A stretch of 64,000 nucleotides of DNA from Oxalicibacterium solurbis (GTDB lineage Bacteria; Pseudomonadota; Gammaproteobacteria; Burkholderiales; Burkholderiaceae_D). Shown here in pieces: positions 48,093 through 55,817 of the stretch (the first letter of the stretch is position 1; the number at the start of each line of letters is the position of its first letter). The position numbers and the translations under genes were made by a program. The notes beneath the pieces were generated by a model. The model searched no databases, was not told the origin of the DNA, and worked only from the letters and a program-made list of their open reading frames with translations. The DNA lies in NCBI RefSeq assembly GCF_014635845.1, contig NZ_BMDP01000002.1:682001-746000 (forward strand). Reading direction: 5' to 3'.

Positions 48093-48131
48093 TTATTCCG
48101 AAAACATTCTGTTAATACTGGTTTCCTTCCC

Positions 48132-49751
48132 ATGCATTCCAAGATTCTGATTCTCGATTTCGGCTCGCAAGTCACGCAACTGATCGCGCGCCGTGTGCGC
48201 GAAGCCGGCGTTTTTTCCGAAGTCTATCCGTACGATGTCGACGACGATTTCGTTCGCAACTATGGCGCGGCCGGCGTGATTCTTTCCGGCGGGCCGAGTT
48301 CGGTGACGGAAGGCGATACGCCGCGCGCGCCGCAGGCCGTGTTCGAACTCGGCGTGCCGGTGCTGGGCATCTGCTACGGCATGCAGACGATGGCCGAGCA
48401 GCTGGGCGGCAAGGTGGAGAACGGCAAGGTGCGCGAATTCGGTTATGCGGAAGTGCGTGCGCATGGCCACACCGCGCTGCTGAAGGAAATCAGCGACTTC
48501 ACGACGCCGGAAGGCTACGGCATGCTGAAGGTGTGGATGAGCCACGGCGACAAGGTCAACGACATGCCGCCGGGATTCAAGCTGATGGCTTCCACGCCGA
48601 ATTGCCCGGTTGCCGGCATGGCCGATGAAGAGCGGCGTTTCTATGCGTTCCAGTTCCACCCGGAAGTCACGCATACCTTGCAAGGCAAGGCGATTCTCGG
48701 CCGTTTTGTGCACGAGATCTGCGGTTGCAAATCCGACTGGAACATGCCGGATTACATCAGCGAAGCAGTAGAGAAAATTCGGGCGCAGGTCGGCAATGAA
48801 GAAGTGATTCTCGGTTTGTCCGGCGGTGTCGACAGCAGTGTGGCTGCAGCCTTGATCCATCGCGCGATCGGCGATCAGCTGACCTGTGTGTTCGTCGATC
48901 ACGGTCTGCTGCGTCTGGACGAAGGCAAGATGGTGATGGACATGTTCGGTAAAAACCTCGGCGTGAAGGTTATTCACGTCGATGCGACCGATCAGTTCAT
49001 GGGGCATCTGGCCGGCGTGACGGATCCTGAAGAAAAACGCAAGATCATCGGCCGCGAATTCGTCGAAGTGTTTCAGGCCGAATCGGGTAAGCTGAAGAAT
49101 GCGAAATGGCTGGCGCAGGGCACGATCTACCCGGACGTGATCGAAAGCGCCGGCAAGGGCAAGAAGGGCGCACACACGATCAAGAGCCACCACAACGTCG
49201 GTGGCCTGCCGGAAACGCTGAACCTGAAACTGCTGGAGCCGCTGCGTGAACTGTTCAAGGATGAAGTCCGCGAACTCGGCGTTGCGCTTGGTCTGCCGCA
49301 TGACATGGTGTATCGCCATCCATTCCCCGGCCCGGGCCTGGGCGTGCGCATCCTCGGCGAAGTGAAAAAGGAATACGCGGACCTGCTGCGCCGCGCCGAT
49401 GCGATCTTCATCGAAGAGCTACGCAATACGCAAATCCCGTTGTCGACCGAACTGGCGGCTGGCGGTGGCGACAGCCATTTCCACAAGAACTGGTACGACG
49501 CGACCAGCCAGGCCTTTGCCGTTTTCCTGCCGGTGAAATCGGTCGGCGTGATGGGTGATGGCCGCACCTATGAATATGTGGTGGCGCTACGTGCGGTGCA
49601 GACGCAGGATTTCATGACTGCACATTGGGCGCACCTGCCGCACGAACTGCTGGGCAAGGTATCGAACCGCATCATTAACGAAGTGCGCGGCATCAACCGC
49701 GTCGTTTATGACATCTCGGGCAAGCCGCCGGCGACGATCGAGTGGGAATAA
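48132..49751 (+). CDS. guaA: GMP synthase (glutamine-hydrolysing)
   Basis: GuaA aminates XMP to GMP with glutamine and ATP. The 539-residue protein has the class I amidotransferase domain with C81 in GICYGMQ and the His-Glu pair in FHPEVTHT, the ATP pyrophosphatase P-loop [11 protein letters not shown] near 229-239, and the C-terminal dimerisation domain with [13 protein letters not shown]-like [12 protein letters not shown] and the end TYEYV...PPATIEWE. It is last in the guaB-GGDEF-guaA unit, followed by a strong terminator. Confidence 0.98.
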   Translation: MHSKILILDFGSQVTQLIARRVREAGVFSEVYPYDVDDDFVRNYGAAGVILSGGPSSVTEGDTPRAPQAVFELGVPVLGICYGMQTMAEQLGGKVENGKVREFGYAEVRAHGHTALLKEISDFTTPEGYGMLKVWMSHGDKVNDMPPGFKLMASTPNCPVAGMADEERRFYAFQFHPEVTHTLQGKAILGRFVHEICGCKSDWNMPDYISEAVEKIRAQVGNEEVILGLSGGVDSSVAAALIHRAIGDQLTCVFVDHGLLRLDEGKMVMDMFGKNLGVKVIHVDATDQFMGHLAGVTDPEEKRKIIGREFVEVFQAESGKLKNAKWLAQGTIYPDVIESAGKGKKGAHTIKSHHNVGGLPETLNLKLLEPLRELFKDEVRELGVALGLPHDMVYRHPFPGPGLGVRILGEVKKEYADLLRRADAIFIEELRNTQIPLSTELAAGGGDSHFHKNWYDATSQAFAVFLPVKSVGVMGDGRTYEYVVALRAVQTQDFMTAHWAHLPHELLGKVSNRIINEVRGINRVVYDISGKPPATIEWE

Positions 49752-49780
49752 AAACAGATTCACGGAAACGTAACGGTACA

Positions 49781-49815
49781 AAACGGGAGGATCGTTATCG
49801 ATCCTCCCGTTTTTT
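49781..49815 (+). terminator. Strong Rho-independent terminator after guaA
   Basis: AAACGGGAGGATCG (49781-49794) and its complement at 49799-49812 form a perfect 14-bp stem with the loop TTAT, within a run of T. It begins 29 bases after the guaA stop. The A-run on the left arm also allows function for the minus-strand gene arriving from the right. Confidence 0.93.
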
Positions 49816-49892
49816 CAGGGCAACCCGACAGGCGTTTTTTTCCGATAGTTGCGGCTATACGGATATAAGAGGGCTTCTAAGCCGACAAGCAA

Positions 49893-50858
49893 TCAGTAGT
49901 CCCAGAAAATCGGTATCCAACGGAATGCATTGTCGTCGAGCGCTACGCGGCCGACCGATGGGAACGGCAGATGAGCCGCCACCAGCAATCCGCCATTCGC
50001 GGCCAATTCCTGGAAAAGACGGATTCGCACGCGGGCCGATTCCTCGGGATCGTGTTCGAAACCGTTGTGCCATTCAGGATGATCGAAGGCGACCGGGAAC
50101 ATGGCGTCGCCGGCGAACGTCAAGCGTTCACCGCCAGACGTCAGGTCGACCACGCTGTGTCCCGGAGTGTGACCGCCGGTGAGACGTACGACTACTCCTG
50201 GCGCAACCTCGTATTTGTCTTCGAAGATTTGCAGCCGATCGCGATATTCGTTATGGAAGCTCGTGGCGGTCGAACGCAGCACACCTGGTACCGGTTTCGG
50301 CATGGTCGTATGGGAAAAGTCGGGGTCTGTCCAGAAGGCGACTTCGGTGGCCGATACGTGAATCCGTACGTCCGGACGCAACCGGTTCTTCACCTCGTCG
50401 ACGAGCAGGCCGCCGACGTGATCCATGTGCATGTGCGTAATGATCACGTCCGTGACGGATTCAAGTGCGATGCCGGCTGCCTGCAGACGCTGGGGAAACT
50501 GTCCGGCGCGCGGGAAGCCCGAGAACTGCGCACCCAGTCCGGCGTCGATGAGGATGGTCTGCTCGCCGCTACGCACCACCATCACGTTCAGCGGCCAGTC
50601 GTACGCTTCCTGCGGCAGGAAATTGTCGTCCAGCCAGATTGCCAGATCGGCCGGGGCGACATTGGTAGCCATCGTCGAGGTAGGAAGCGGCAGCACGCCG
50701 TCGCTGATCACCAGCACATCCATTTCGCCCAGCTTCAGCGCATAACGCGACGGGACCAGTTCCTGCGGAGGGTTGACCAGTCCCATATCCGTATGCGTAT
50801 CGCGGCTGATCGGATTTCTCTTCGTTTCCAGGTGAATGTTGCGGATCATCTGATTCAT
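49893..50858 (-). CDS. Metallo-beta-lactamase-fold hydrolase of unknown substrate
   Basis: A 321-residue protein with the dinuclear metal site of the MBL fold: HMHMDH (H142, H144, D146, H147), the histidine of GGHTPGHS (H234), D251 in FAGDAMF and H296 in AAHLPFPS. It has no signal peptide and a long N-terminal part before the fold (IWLDDNFLPQEAYDWPLNVMVV). Relatives include lactonases, phosphodiesterases and others, so the substrate is open. AGGAG lies nine bases before the ATG. The start region is part of a degenerate tandem repeat. Third in line behind an AraC regulator and an FAD oxidoreductase, all on the minus strand. Confidence 0.85.
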   Translation of the reverse strand: MNQMIRNIHLETKRNPISRDTHTDMGLVNPPQELVPSRYALKLGEMDVLVISDGVLPLPTSTMATNVAPADLAIWLDDNFLPQEAYDWPLNVMVVRSGEQTILIDAGLGAQFSGFPRAGQFPQRLQAAGIALESVTDVIITHMHMDHVGGLLVDEVKNRLRPDVRIHVSATEVAFWTDPDFSHTTMPKPVPGVLRSTATSFHNEYRDRLQIFEDKYEVAPGVVVRLTGGHTPGHSVVDLTSGGERLTFAGDAMFPVAFDHPEWHNGFEHDPEESARVRIRLFQELAANGGLLVAAHLPFPSVGRVALDDNAFRWIPIFWDY

Positions 50859-50934
50859 TTTTTATCTCCTGTTGAATGTTTCGGACTATCTGATTTGTCT
50901 TTGAAACTCTTGCGCTTGATTTCAAGTGAATTGC
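50819..50934. repeat. Degenerate tandem repeat over the start of the metallo-hydrolase gene
   Basis: The 37 bases at 50819-50855 (codons 2-13 and neighbours) match 50859-50895 (leader and ribosome binding site) at 28 positions, with a period of 40 bases. Shared minus-strand blocks include AATCAGAT, TCCG and AACATTCA. A third, weaker copy lies at about 50912-50934 (GCAATTCACTTGAAA resembling GCAACATTCACCTGGAAA). Because 40 is not a multiple of three, the copies are in different frames. Confidence 0.65.
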
Positions 50935-50964
50935 TTTCCATAGAGAGCGCATCAGGCGGCTTGC

Positions 50965-52170
50965 TCACAGATCGGTGACGCGCTCCGGATCGGCCGATGC
51001 CAGCGCTGCGGCACGTTCGGCTTTCGGCGGATAGATCCAGATGGTGTTGATTTCCTGTTTCGTTTTCTTGGCAACCTCGCCGACCATCTCTACCGTACGT
51101 TCCCAGCCGCGTGTGAACAGTGCGCCGGCTTCACCGAGGTCCAGGCAGGTAACGTAGGCCTTCTGGTGATAGGGCTTGGTCGAAACGCCGAGCAGCTCCG
51201 CAGCGGCGTTGTTGCCGGCAAAGGCACCCATGCGCGTGGCGTGCTGGCACGACATCAGTGCGTAATTGCCTTCGTCGTCGCAGGCGGCGCGGGCGGCATC
51301 GCCGGTGGCGAAGACGCCGGGTACGCCAGGCACGCGCAGGTCGCGATCGACCAACAGCCGGCCAAAGTTGTCGCGCTCGGCAGGAATCTGCGCGGTCAAA
51401 GGCGCAGCACGCATGCCTGCCGCCCAGATCACGGTTGCGGTTTCGATGTGTTCGCCGCTGGACAAGGTGATACCGGATTCGTCCAGCGAGGTAACGCCGA
51501 CACCGAGACGCGTTTCCACACCGAGCTTGCGCAGCGCTTCGTCGATGACAGGGCGGGCATCGGCCCCCATGTCGGGCGCGATCACGTCGTTGCGATCGAC
51601 GATGACGATGCGGGTCTTGGCATCTTCGCCGAGAATCTTGCGCAGTCGCCCCGGCATTTCGGTTGCCGCTTCGATGCCGGTGAAACCGCCGCCGACCACG
51701 ACGATGGTGTTGCGCCCGTTCGTAGCGGGGCGCTTGGCAAGGCCATGCAGGTGCTTGTCGAGTGCAATTGCATCGTCGAGCGAATCGACGCTGAAGCCGT
51801 GCTTGGCAAGACCGGGGATGTCGGGGCGGAACAGTCGGCTGCCGGTTGCCATCACCAGCCGGTCGTAGGCGAGCGACTTGTTCGCACCTTTCCCGGTTGC
51901 GATCTGCACCATGCGGGATTGGGTGTCGACCGCTTCGACGCTGCCCTGAATATAGGCGACGTCGATGGAATCGAGTACATCCAGCAGCGGTGCGGTGAGC
52001 GTTTCGGGATTCGGTTCATAGAGCCGCGGGCGAACCACCAGCGTCGGCTCTGGAGATACCAGCGCGATTTCGAATTCTTCGGGCGAAGCGCCCCGGATAT
52101 CGCGCAGGCGGGCAGCGGAGAGCGCGGCGTACATGCCTGCAAAGCCGGCTCCTATGATGACGAGTCGCAT
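50965..52170 (-). CDS. NAD(P)/FAD-dependent oxidoreductase, type II NADH dehydrogenase-like
   Basis: The 401-residue protein has an FAD-binding GAGFAG at 7-12, the NAD(P)-binding VVGGGFTGIEAATE in the middle, the second FAD motif GVFATGDAARA and the LMSCQHATRMGAFAGNNAAAELLG region seen in NDH-2 and related disulfide-reductase-like flavoproteins. The C-terminus lacks a clear membrane anchor. It could be an NADH:quinone oxidoreductase or a dedicated reductase. AGGAG is eight bases before the ATG at 52170. The metallo-hydrolase gene follows after 106 bases; the AraC gene is upstream beyond a 585-bp interval. Confidence 0.85.
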   Translation of the reverse strand: MRLVIIGAGFAGMYAALSAARLRDIRGASPEEFEIALVSPEPTLVVRPRLYEPNPETLTAPLLDVLDSIDVAYIQGSVEAVDTQSRMVQIATGKGANKSLAYDRLVMATGSRLFRPDIPGLAKHGFSVDSLDDAIALDKHLHGLAKRPATNGRNTIVVVGGGFTGIEAATEMPGRLRKILGEDAKTRIVIVDRNDVIAPDMGADARPVIDEALRKLGVETRLGVGVTSLDESGITLSSGEHIETATVIWAAGMRAAPLTAQIPAERDNFGRLLVDRDLRVPGVPGVFATGDAARAACDDEGNYALMSCQHATRMGAFAGNNAAAELLGVSTKPYHQKAYVTCLDLGEAGALFTRGWERTVEMVGEVAKKTKQEINTIWIYPPKAERAAALASADPERVTDL

Positions 52171-52211
52171 GTGATTTACTCCTGTAATGAGGTGGAATGA
52201 ACGGTTCTTGA

Positions 52212-52227
52212 AATCGTGCACACGATT
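52212..52227. promoter_or_regulatory. Inverted repeat, candidate operator upstream of the oxidoreductase gene
   Basis: AATCGTG and CACGATT form a perfect 7-bp dyad with CA between them, 42 bases before the oxidoreductase ATG. The position suits a regulator site for the oxidoreductase-hydrolase unit. AraC proteins usually bind direct repeats, so another dimeric regulator may own this site. Confidence 0.45.
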
Positions 52228-52477
52228 GCGACAGAGATGACCTTGCTGCTTGATTGGTCAGAGGCTGGCGGATTTCGCTCTGCCAACACACCGTTCGTCT
52301 CCGTCAGTTGTCGTCGCGTGCACAGTCGTAATTTAGTGAACTGCACCTGCAACTGCTCCAGAACGATTGCGCCGGCTGTAGAGAGATTGCTGTCAATATG
52401 CGTGCGGCCGTCAATTACCCGGTATTTCGTCGGTTACTCGCCTGAGAGCAGTAGCGAAACCTTGTTGGGAGGCAAGG

Positions 52478-52546
52478 ATGGATGCTGTTGTAATCGAAGG
52501 AGGCAATATAGAAGCGCTGTGCGGCATCGATGCCGCTTCGAGTTGA
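52478..52546 (+). CDS. Possible 22-residue peptide
   Basis: A short frame begins MDAVVIEGG and ends GIDAASS, with one cysteine in ALCGID. GGGAGG at 52467-52472 is five bases before the ATG, a better ribosome binding site than most real genes nearby have. It lies alone on the plus strand between two minus-strand genes. I know no family for it, and a chance frame of this length is quite possible. Confidence 0.25.
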   Translation: MDAVVIEGGNIEALCGIDAASS

Positions 52547-52755
52547 TACCTTCGATGCAATGAAGGCAAAATCCGGCGCTTATTTCTTTGCAGGAATGCC
52601 GGGAAGAAAGTGCAATAGGCGTATTGAAGGCGGCCGGGACAGCGGCGAAGAATTCGTGCGACTCGTGCAGTCAAGAGAGACTGAAAATTTACCCGTTGCA
52701 GACGGACAGGGTGTGCTTGAAAGCGCGTTCCGGCTATGCTGGAGCGCGACTGAGT

Positions 52756-53706
52756 CTAACGCATGCGTTGTCGCCAATCGCTCGGCGTTTCGCCGGTGAG
52801 CTTGCGGAATGCAGCCGCGAAGGCAGTCTGGGATGCATAGCCCAGCGTCGTTGCGATCGACATGATCGATGCGTCGGTATTGCGCAGCATATCCGTGGCT
52901 TGTTCGAGCCGGTGCTGGCGCAGCCAGGCATGGGGCGAAAGCCCGGTGCTTTCCTTGAAGGCGCGGCAGAAGTGAAACCGTGACAGGCCGGCATCTGAAG
53001 CGAGTGCCGTAAGCGAAACATCCACATCGCTGTCCGAACGCAAACGTTCGATCGAACGATGGAGTATTTTCGGAGCCAACCCTCCCTTGACCGGTTGGAT
53101 GGCTGCCGGTACGCCGGTGTGCGCCGCCAGAAGACGCGTGGACAGAAGGTCTATCAGCTGCTGCCTGAAAAGCGTATCCAAAGCCTCATTGCCCACCAGG
53201 CAATCTGCCGCACTCAAGAGCAGGCGGGAGGTAACGGGATCGGGTTGCGCAGTTCGTTCCAGCAGATTGACCTGTGTAGCGATATCGGCTTCATCGGCGA
53301 CGCGCATGAGCGATGCATGAGGAAGATAGAGCTGAACGACATCCACCGGTTTCGGAATATCCCATCGAGAGCTCGATCCTTCCGGAATGATCGTTACAAC
53401 GCCCGGGCGAAACGTCCCGGTCACGACAGATTTTCCTGAACGCCGCTCCATGCGTTGCACCGCGCAGTTGTAAGACATGATGACGTGATGCGTCATCGGC
53501 TCAACGACACCGTGCAATGGATCATGTTTCCAGTGAGCGATGCCGGCACCGGAGGAGTCCAGCACCATGCGGATCGGCGTGGTTCCGAGCACCCGTGCCA
53601 TCTCGGCATCGGCAGGGCGTCCATCTTGCATCGACAAGTTGCGTTCGTATGTTTCGGGCGTGGCCGACGCATCTTTCGAGGTGAATAACATCGGTGACGG
53701 CACCAT
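52756..53706 (-). CDS. AraC family transcriptional regulator
   Basis: The C-terminal third carries the double helix-turn-helix of AraC proteins (VSLTALASDAGLSRFHFCRAF and the second helix pair ending SIATTLGYASQTAFAAAFRKL, then TGETPSDWRQ). The N-terminal half is a cupin-like sensing region (GTFRPGVVTIIPEGSSSRWD, VVQLYLPHASL). I chose the ATG at 53706, because AGGAG lies six bases upstream; the frame is open for 40 more codons to 53826 without family character. It lies upstream of, and on the same strand as, the oxidoreductase and hydrolase genes, which it may control. Confidence 0.88.
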   Translation of the reverse strand: MVPSPMLFTSKDASATPETYERNLSMQDGRPADAEMARVLGTTPIRMVLDSSGAGIAHWKHDPLHGVVEPMTHHVIMSYNCAVQRMERRSGKSVVTGTFRPGVVTIIPEGSSSRWDIPKPVDVVQLYLPHASLMRVADEADIATQVNLLERTAQPDPVTSRLLLSAADCLVGNEALDTLFRQQLIDLLSTRLLAAHTGVPAAIQPVKGGLAPKILHRSIERLRSDSDVDVSLTALASDAGLSRFHFCRAFKESTGLSPHAWLRQHRLEQATDMLRNTDASIMSIATTLGYASQTAFAAAFRKLTGETPSDWRQRMR

Positions 53707-54094
53707 ACCTCGCTCCTGGACAGATTGCTTTCGACTACGTGTTTTTGGGGGCGGCAAATCGGTTGAGCTTTGCCGAAAACCTGACTGTGCGTCACGCTCG
53801 AACATGGCAGACACCAATGGCGGCATCAGTACCCGATTGGAGAGTTGCAGGAGGCCGTGATCGCGATCGGATTTCTCGTTATGGTGCCGATGCCTTCAGG
53901 CGTGAAGTTCGTTAGAAATCGCGTTGATTGTGGTGTAAGGCCGTCTCTTCAGTCAATACGTTTGTCAGCCGAAGAATGCCGCCGTCAGGGTTCGGATATC
54001 GAGCATTCATCCAGGCAATAACCTGTGGGGCGGTTGCTGCATTGCTCATGAAAAATCAGAGCAAAAAGACAAGAACATGTCATATGGGCAATCG

Positions 54095-54124
54095 TTGCGT
54101 CGCCATTGTGCTCGGCAATATAAT
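54095..54124 (+). promoter_or_regulatory. Promoter of the ECF sigma factor gene
   Basis: TTGCGT (54095-54100) and a perfect TATAAT (54119-54124) are 18 bases apart and point to the sigma gene at 54176. The -10 box is the first part of the Fur site, so bound Fur would block RNA polymerase directly. Confidence 0.6.
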
Positions 54125-54137
54125 GAGAATTATTATC
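54119..54137. promoter_or_regulatory. Fur box
   Basis: TATAATGAGAATTATTATC agrees with the 19-base Fur consensus (GATAATGATAATCATTATC) at 16 positions. It overlaps the -10 box of the sigma gene promoter and predicts repression when iron is sufficient. Confidence 0.85.
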
Positions 54138-54175
54138 ATTCCGTTCTGTGCGGCACTTCCGGCCGCCATATTCTC

Positions 54176-54679
54176 ATGCCAGTGGCCGAATCCGCGACAC
54201 GCCAGCAAGTGCACGCCCTCTACCATGATCACCATGGCTGGTTGCAAGGCTGGCTGCGCAAGAAACTGGACAATTCCTTCGATGCAGCAGACCTGGCGCA
54301 TGACACTTTCATGCGCCTGCTGAATCGCGAGGAAATGATTGCGCCGCAGGAGCCGCGCGCCTTCCTGACGACTGTGGCGAAAGGGCTGGTCGCCAATTTC
54401 TATCGTCGGCGACATGTCGAGGCAGCATGGCTGGAGGCGTTGGCGGCCTTGCCGGAACCGGAAGTGCCGGATGTCGAAGCCAGAGCGATCCTGCTGGAGA
54501 CTCTGATCGAGATCGATCGTCGTCTCGATGGCCTGCCAGTGGTGGTGCGGCGTGTCTTCCTGCTGTCGCAACTGGACGGCATGACGCAGCAGCAGATTGC
54601 CGCCGAGCTGAACATTTCTCTCGCCACTGTGCAGCGTCATATCGCCAAGGCACTGCATCGCTGCCTGTTTGCCGCCTGA
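54176..54679 (+). CDS. fecI: ECF RNA polymerase sigma factor, FecI type
   Basis: A 167-residue extracytoplasmic-function sigma factor with region 2 (about 11-78: WLQGWLRKKLDNSFDAADLA, DTFMRLL, PRAFLTTVAKGLV) and region 4 (about 110-162: LDGLPVVVRRVFLLSQLDG, then QQIAAELNISLATVQRHIAKAL). These are typical of iron-starvation sigma factors. It is followed by a FecR regulator and a TonB transducer, forming a cell-surface signalling unit: ligand at the receptor, FecR in the membrane, sigma on the receptor gene. A Fur box stands at its promoter. The name is by type; the ligand need not be ferric citrate. Confidence 0.9.
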   Translation: MPVAESATRQQVHALYHDHHGWLQGWLRKKLDNSFDAADLAHDTFMRLLNREEMIAPQEPRAFLTTVAKGLVANFYRRRHVEAAWLEALAALPEPEVPDVEARAILLETLIEIDRRLDGLPVVVRRVFLLSQLDGMTQQQIAAELNISLATVQRHIAKALHRCLFAA

Positions 54680-54693
54680 TTTCACGAAAATTC

Positions 54694-55710
54694 ATGGATA
54701 TTCCTGTTGCCATTCTGCCGGATGCGTCCGAATCGCCGTTGCCTGATGCCATTGGCCGCCAAGCTGTGCACTGGCTGGTGCTGCTGCAGGGTGAGCATGT
54801 CACGCAGGAAATGCGCGAGGCATGGCAGGCCTGGCGGACGGAAAAGCCGGAACACGAGCGAGCCTGGCAACGTGTGGAAACCTTTCTTGCCGGGTTGCGC
54901 ACATTGCCGTCATCCGCTGCACATGATGTGCTGGCTGCCGAGCGTGTGCCGGACAAAGGACGTCGTCGCGCAGCAAAACTGATGGCGATCATGGCGGCCG
55001 CGGGCGGTGCATGGCTGGCAGTGGAGCGTGTGCCGGCGCGCGAATGGCTGGCTGATTATCGTACCGGTACCGGAGAGCGGCGTACCGTCGTTCTCGACGA
55101 CGGTACCCGACTGGTGCTCAACGCACGCAGCGCTGTCGACGTGAAGTTTGATGCGGGCCGGCGACTTGTCACGCTGCTGGAAGGCGAGATACTGATCGAG
55201 ACTGCGCCGGACGCGCAGACTGTCGCCCGGCCATTCTATGTGCAGACTGCGCAAGGTTGCCTGCAGGCGCTGGGCACGCGCTTTACCGTTCGCCAGCGGC
55301 AGGCGGATGTCCAGGTCGAGGTATTCGAGGGAGCGGTGCGCGTTCGTCCGGCCAAGGCGCGGGATCAGGACTATGTCGTGCAGGCGGGACAGCAGACCCG
55401 TTTTTCGCAAGATGGTGCAGAGATGCCGTTGGCGGATGTCGATGAACAATCGGCCGCCTGGGCAAGCGGCATGCTGGTCGCACGCGAGATGCGGCTGGAC
55501 GATTTCCTCGATGCATTGGCGCCATACCGCAACGGCAGTCTCGGCTGCGATCCTGCTATTGCCGCATTGCGCGTCTCGGGCATTTATCCGCTGGCCGACA
55601 CCGACCGTGTACTGGACATGCTGCAGCGCACGTTGCCGGTCGAAATTCATGCGTTGACACGCTACTGGGTGCGATTGAAGCCGCGCGATGCGTTGGAGCA
55701 GAAAGGCTGA
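54694..55710 (+). CDS. fecR: FecR-type anti-sigma/transmembrane regulator
   Basis: A 338-residue protein with an N-terminal cytoplasmic DUF4880 domain (AVHWLVLLQGEHVTQEMREA, WQAWRTEKPEHERAWQRV), one weakly hydrophobic membrane segment (LMAIMAAAGGAWLAV, about 95-110) and a periplasmic FecR domain (GERRTVVLDDGTRLVLNARS, ALGTRFTVRQ, EGAVRVRPA) with a C-terminal STN-like part that contacts the receptor. It relays receptor occupancy to the sigma factor. It starts 14 bases after the sigma gene stop and ends 107 bases before the receptor gene. Confidence 0.9.
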   Translation: MDIPVAILPDASESPLPDAIGRQAVHWLVLLQGEHVTQEMREAWQAWRTEKPEHERAWQRVETFLAGLRTLPSSAAHDVLAAERVPDKGRRRAAKLMAIMAAAGGAWLAVERVPAREWLADYRTGTGERRTVVLDDGTRLVLNARSAVDVKFDAGRRLVTLLEGEILIETAPDAQTVARPFYVQTAQGCLQALGTRFTVRQRQADVQVEVFEGAVRVRPAKARDQDYVVQAGQQTRFSQDGAEMPLADVDEQSAAWASGMLVAREMRLDDFLDALAPYRNGSLGCDPAIAALRVSGIYPLADTDRVLDMLQRTLPVEIHALTRYWVRLKPRDALEQKG

Positions 55711-55817
55711 CCGGCAGGTCGCGAAAAATATTTTGAAAAAAGTTGAGGTGTTTTCGATTCTCGCGGGGCAAGGAAGATGAAGACTGCATTTTCACTCTCG
55801 GGAAAAGGAATCTCCTC

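Larger units (their letters stand above)
52171..52755. other. 585-bp interval between the oxidoreductase and AraC genes
   Basis: No standard gene is seen, and base composition looks less GC-rich than the flanks. It holds a 16-base inverted repeat at 52212-52227, a related GCGTGCACAGTCG at 52316-52328, and a 22-codon plus-strand frame at 52478-52546 with GGGAGG five bases before its ATG. An 89-codon frame at 52530-52799 runs into the AraC gene and shows no family sequence. Confidence 0.5.
53707..54175. other. Interval between the AraC and ECF sigma genes
   Basis: 469 bases without a convincing gene. The right end holds the Fur-controlled promoter of the sigma factor gene (54095-54137). The rest should contain the leftward AraC promoter, but I see no clear -10/-35 pair there. 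Several open frames cross the region without recognisable protein character. Confidence 0.5.

Noticed and set aside
52530-52799. 89-codon plus-strand frame
   Set aside because: Overlaps the 3' end of the AraC gene on the opposite strand and has no recognisable sequence; composition is not typical of the local genes.
53928-54323. 131-codon plus-strand frame over the Fur box
   Set aside because: It would place coding sequence across the promoter and operator of the ECF sigma gene, which are much better supported.
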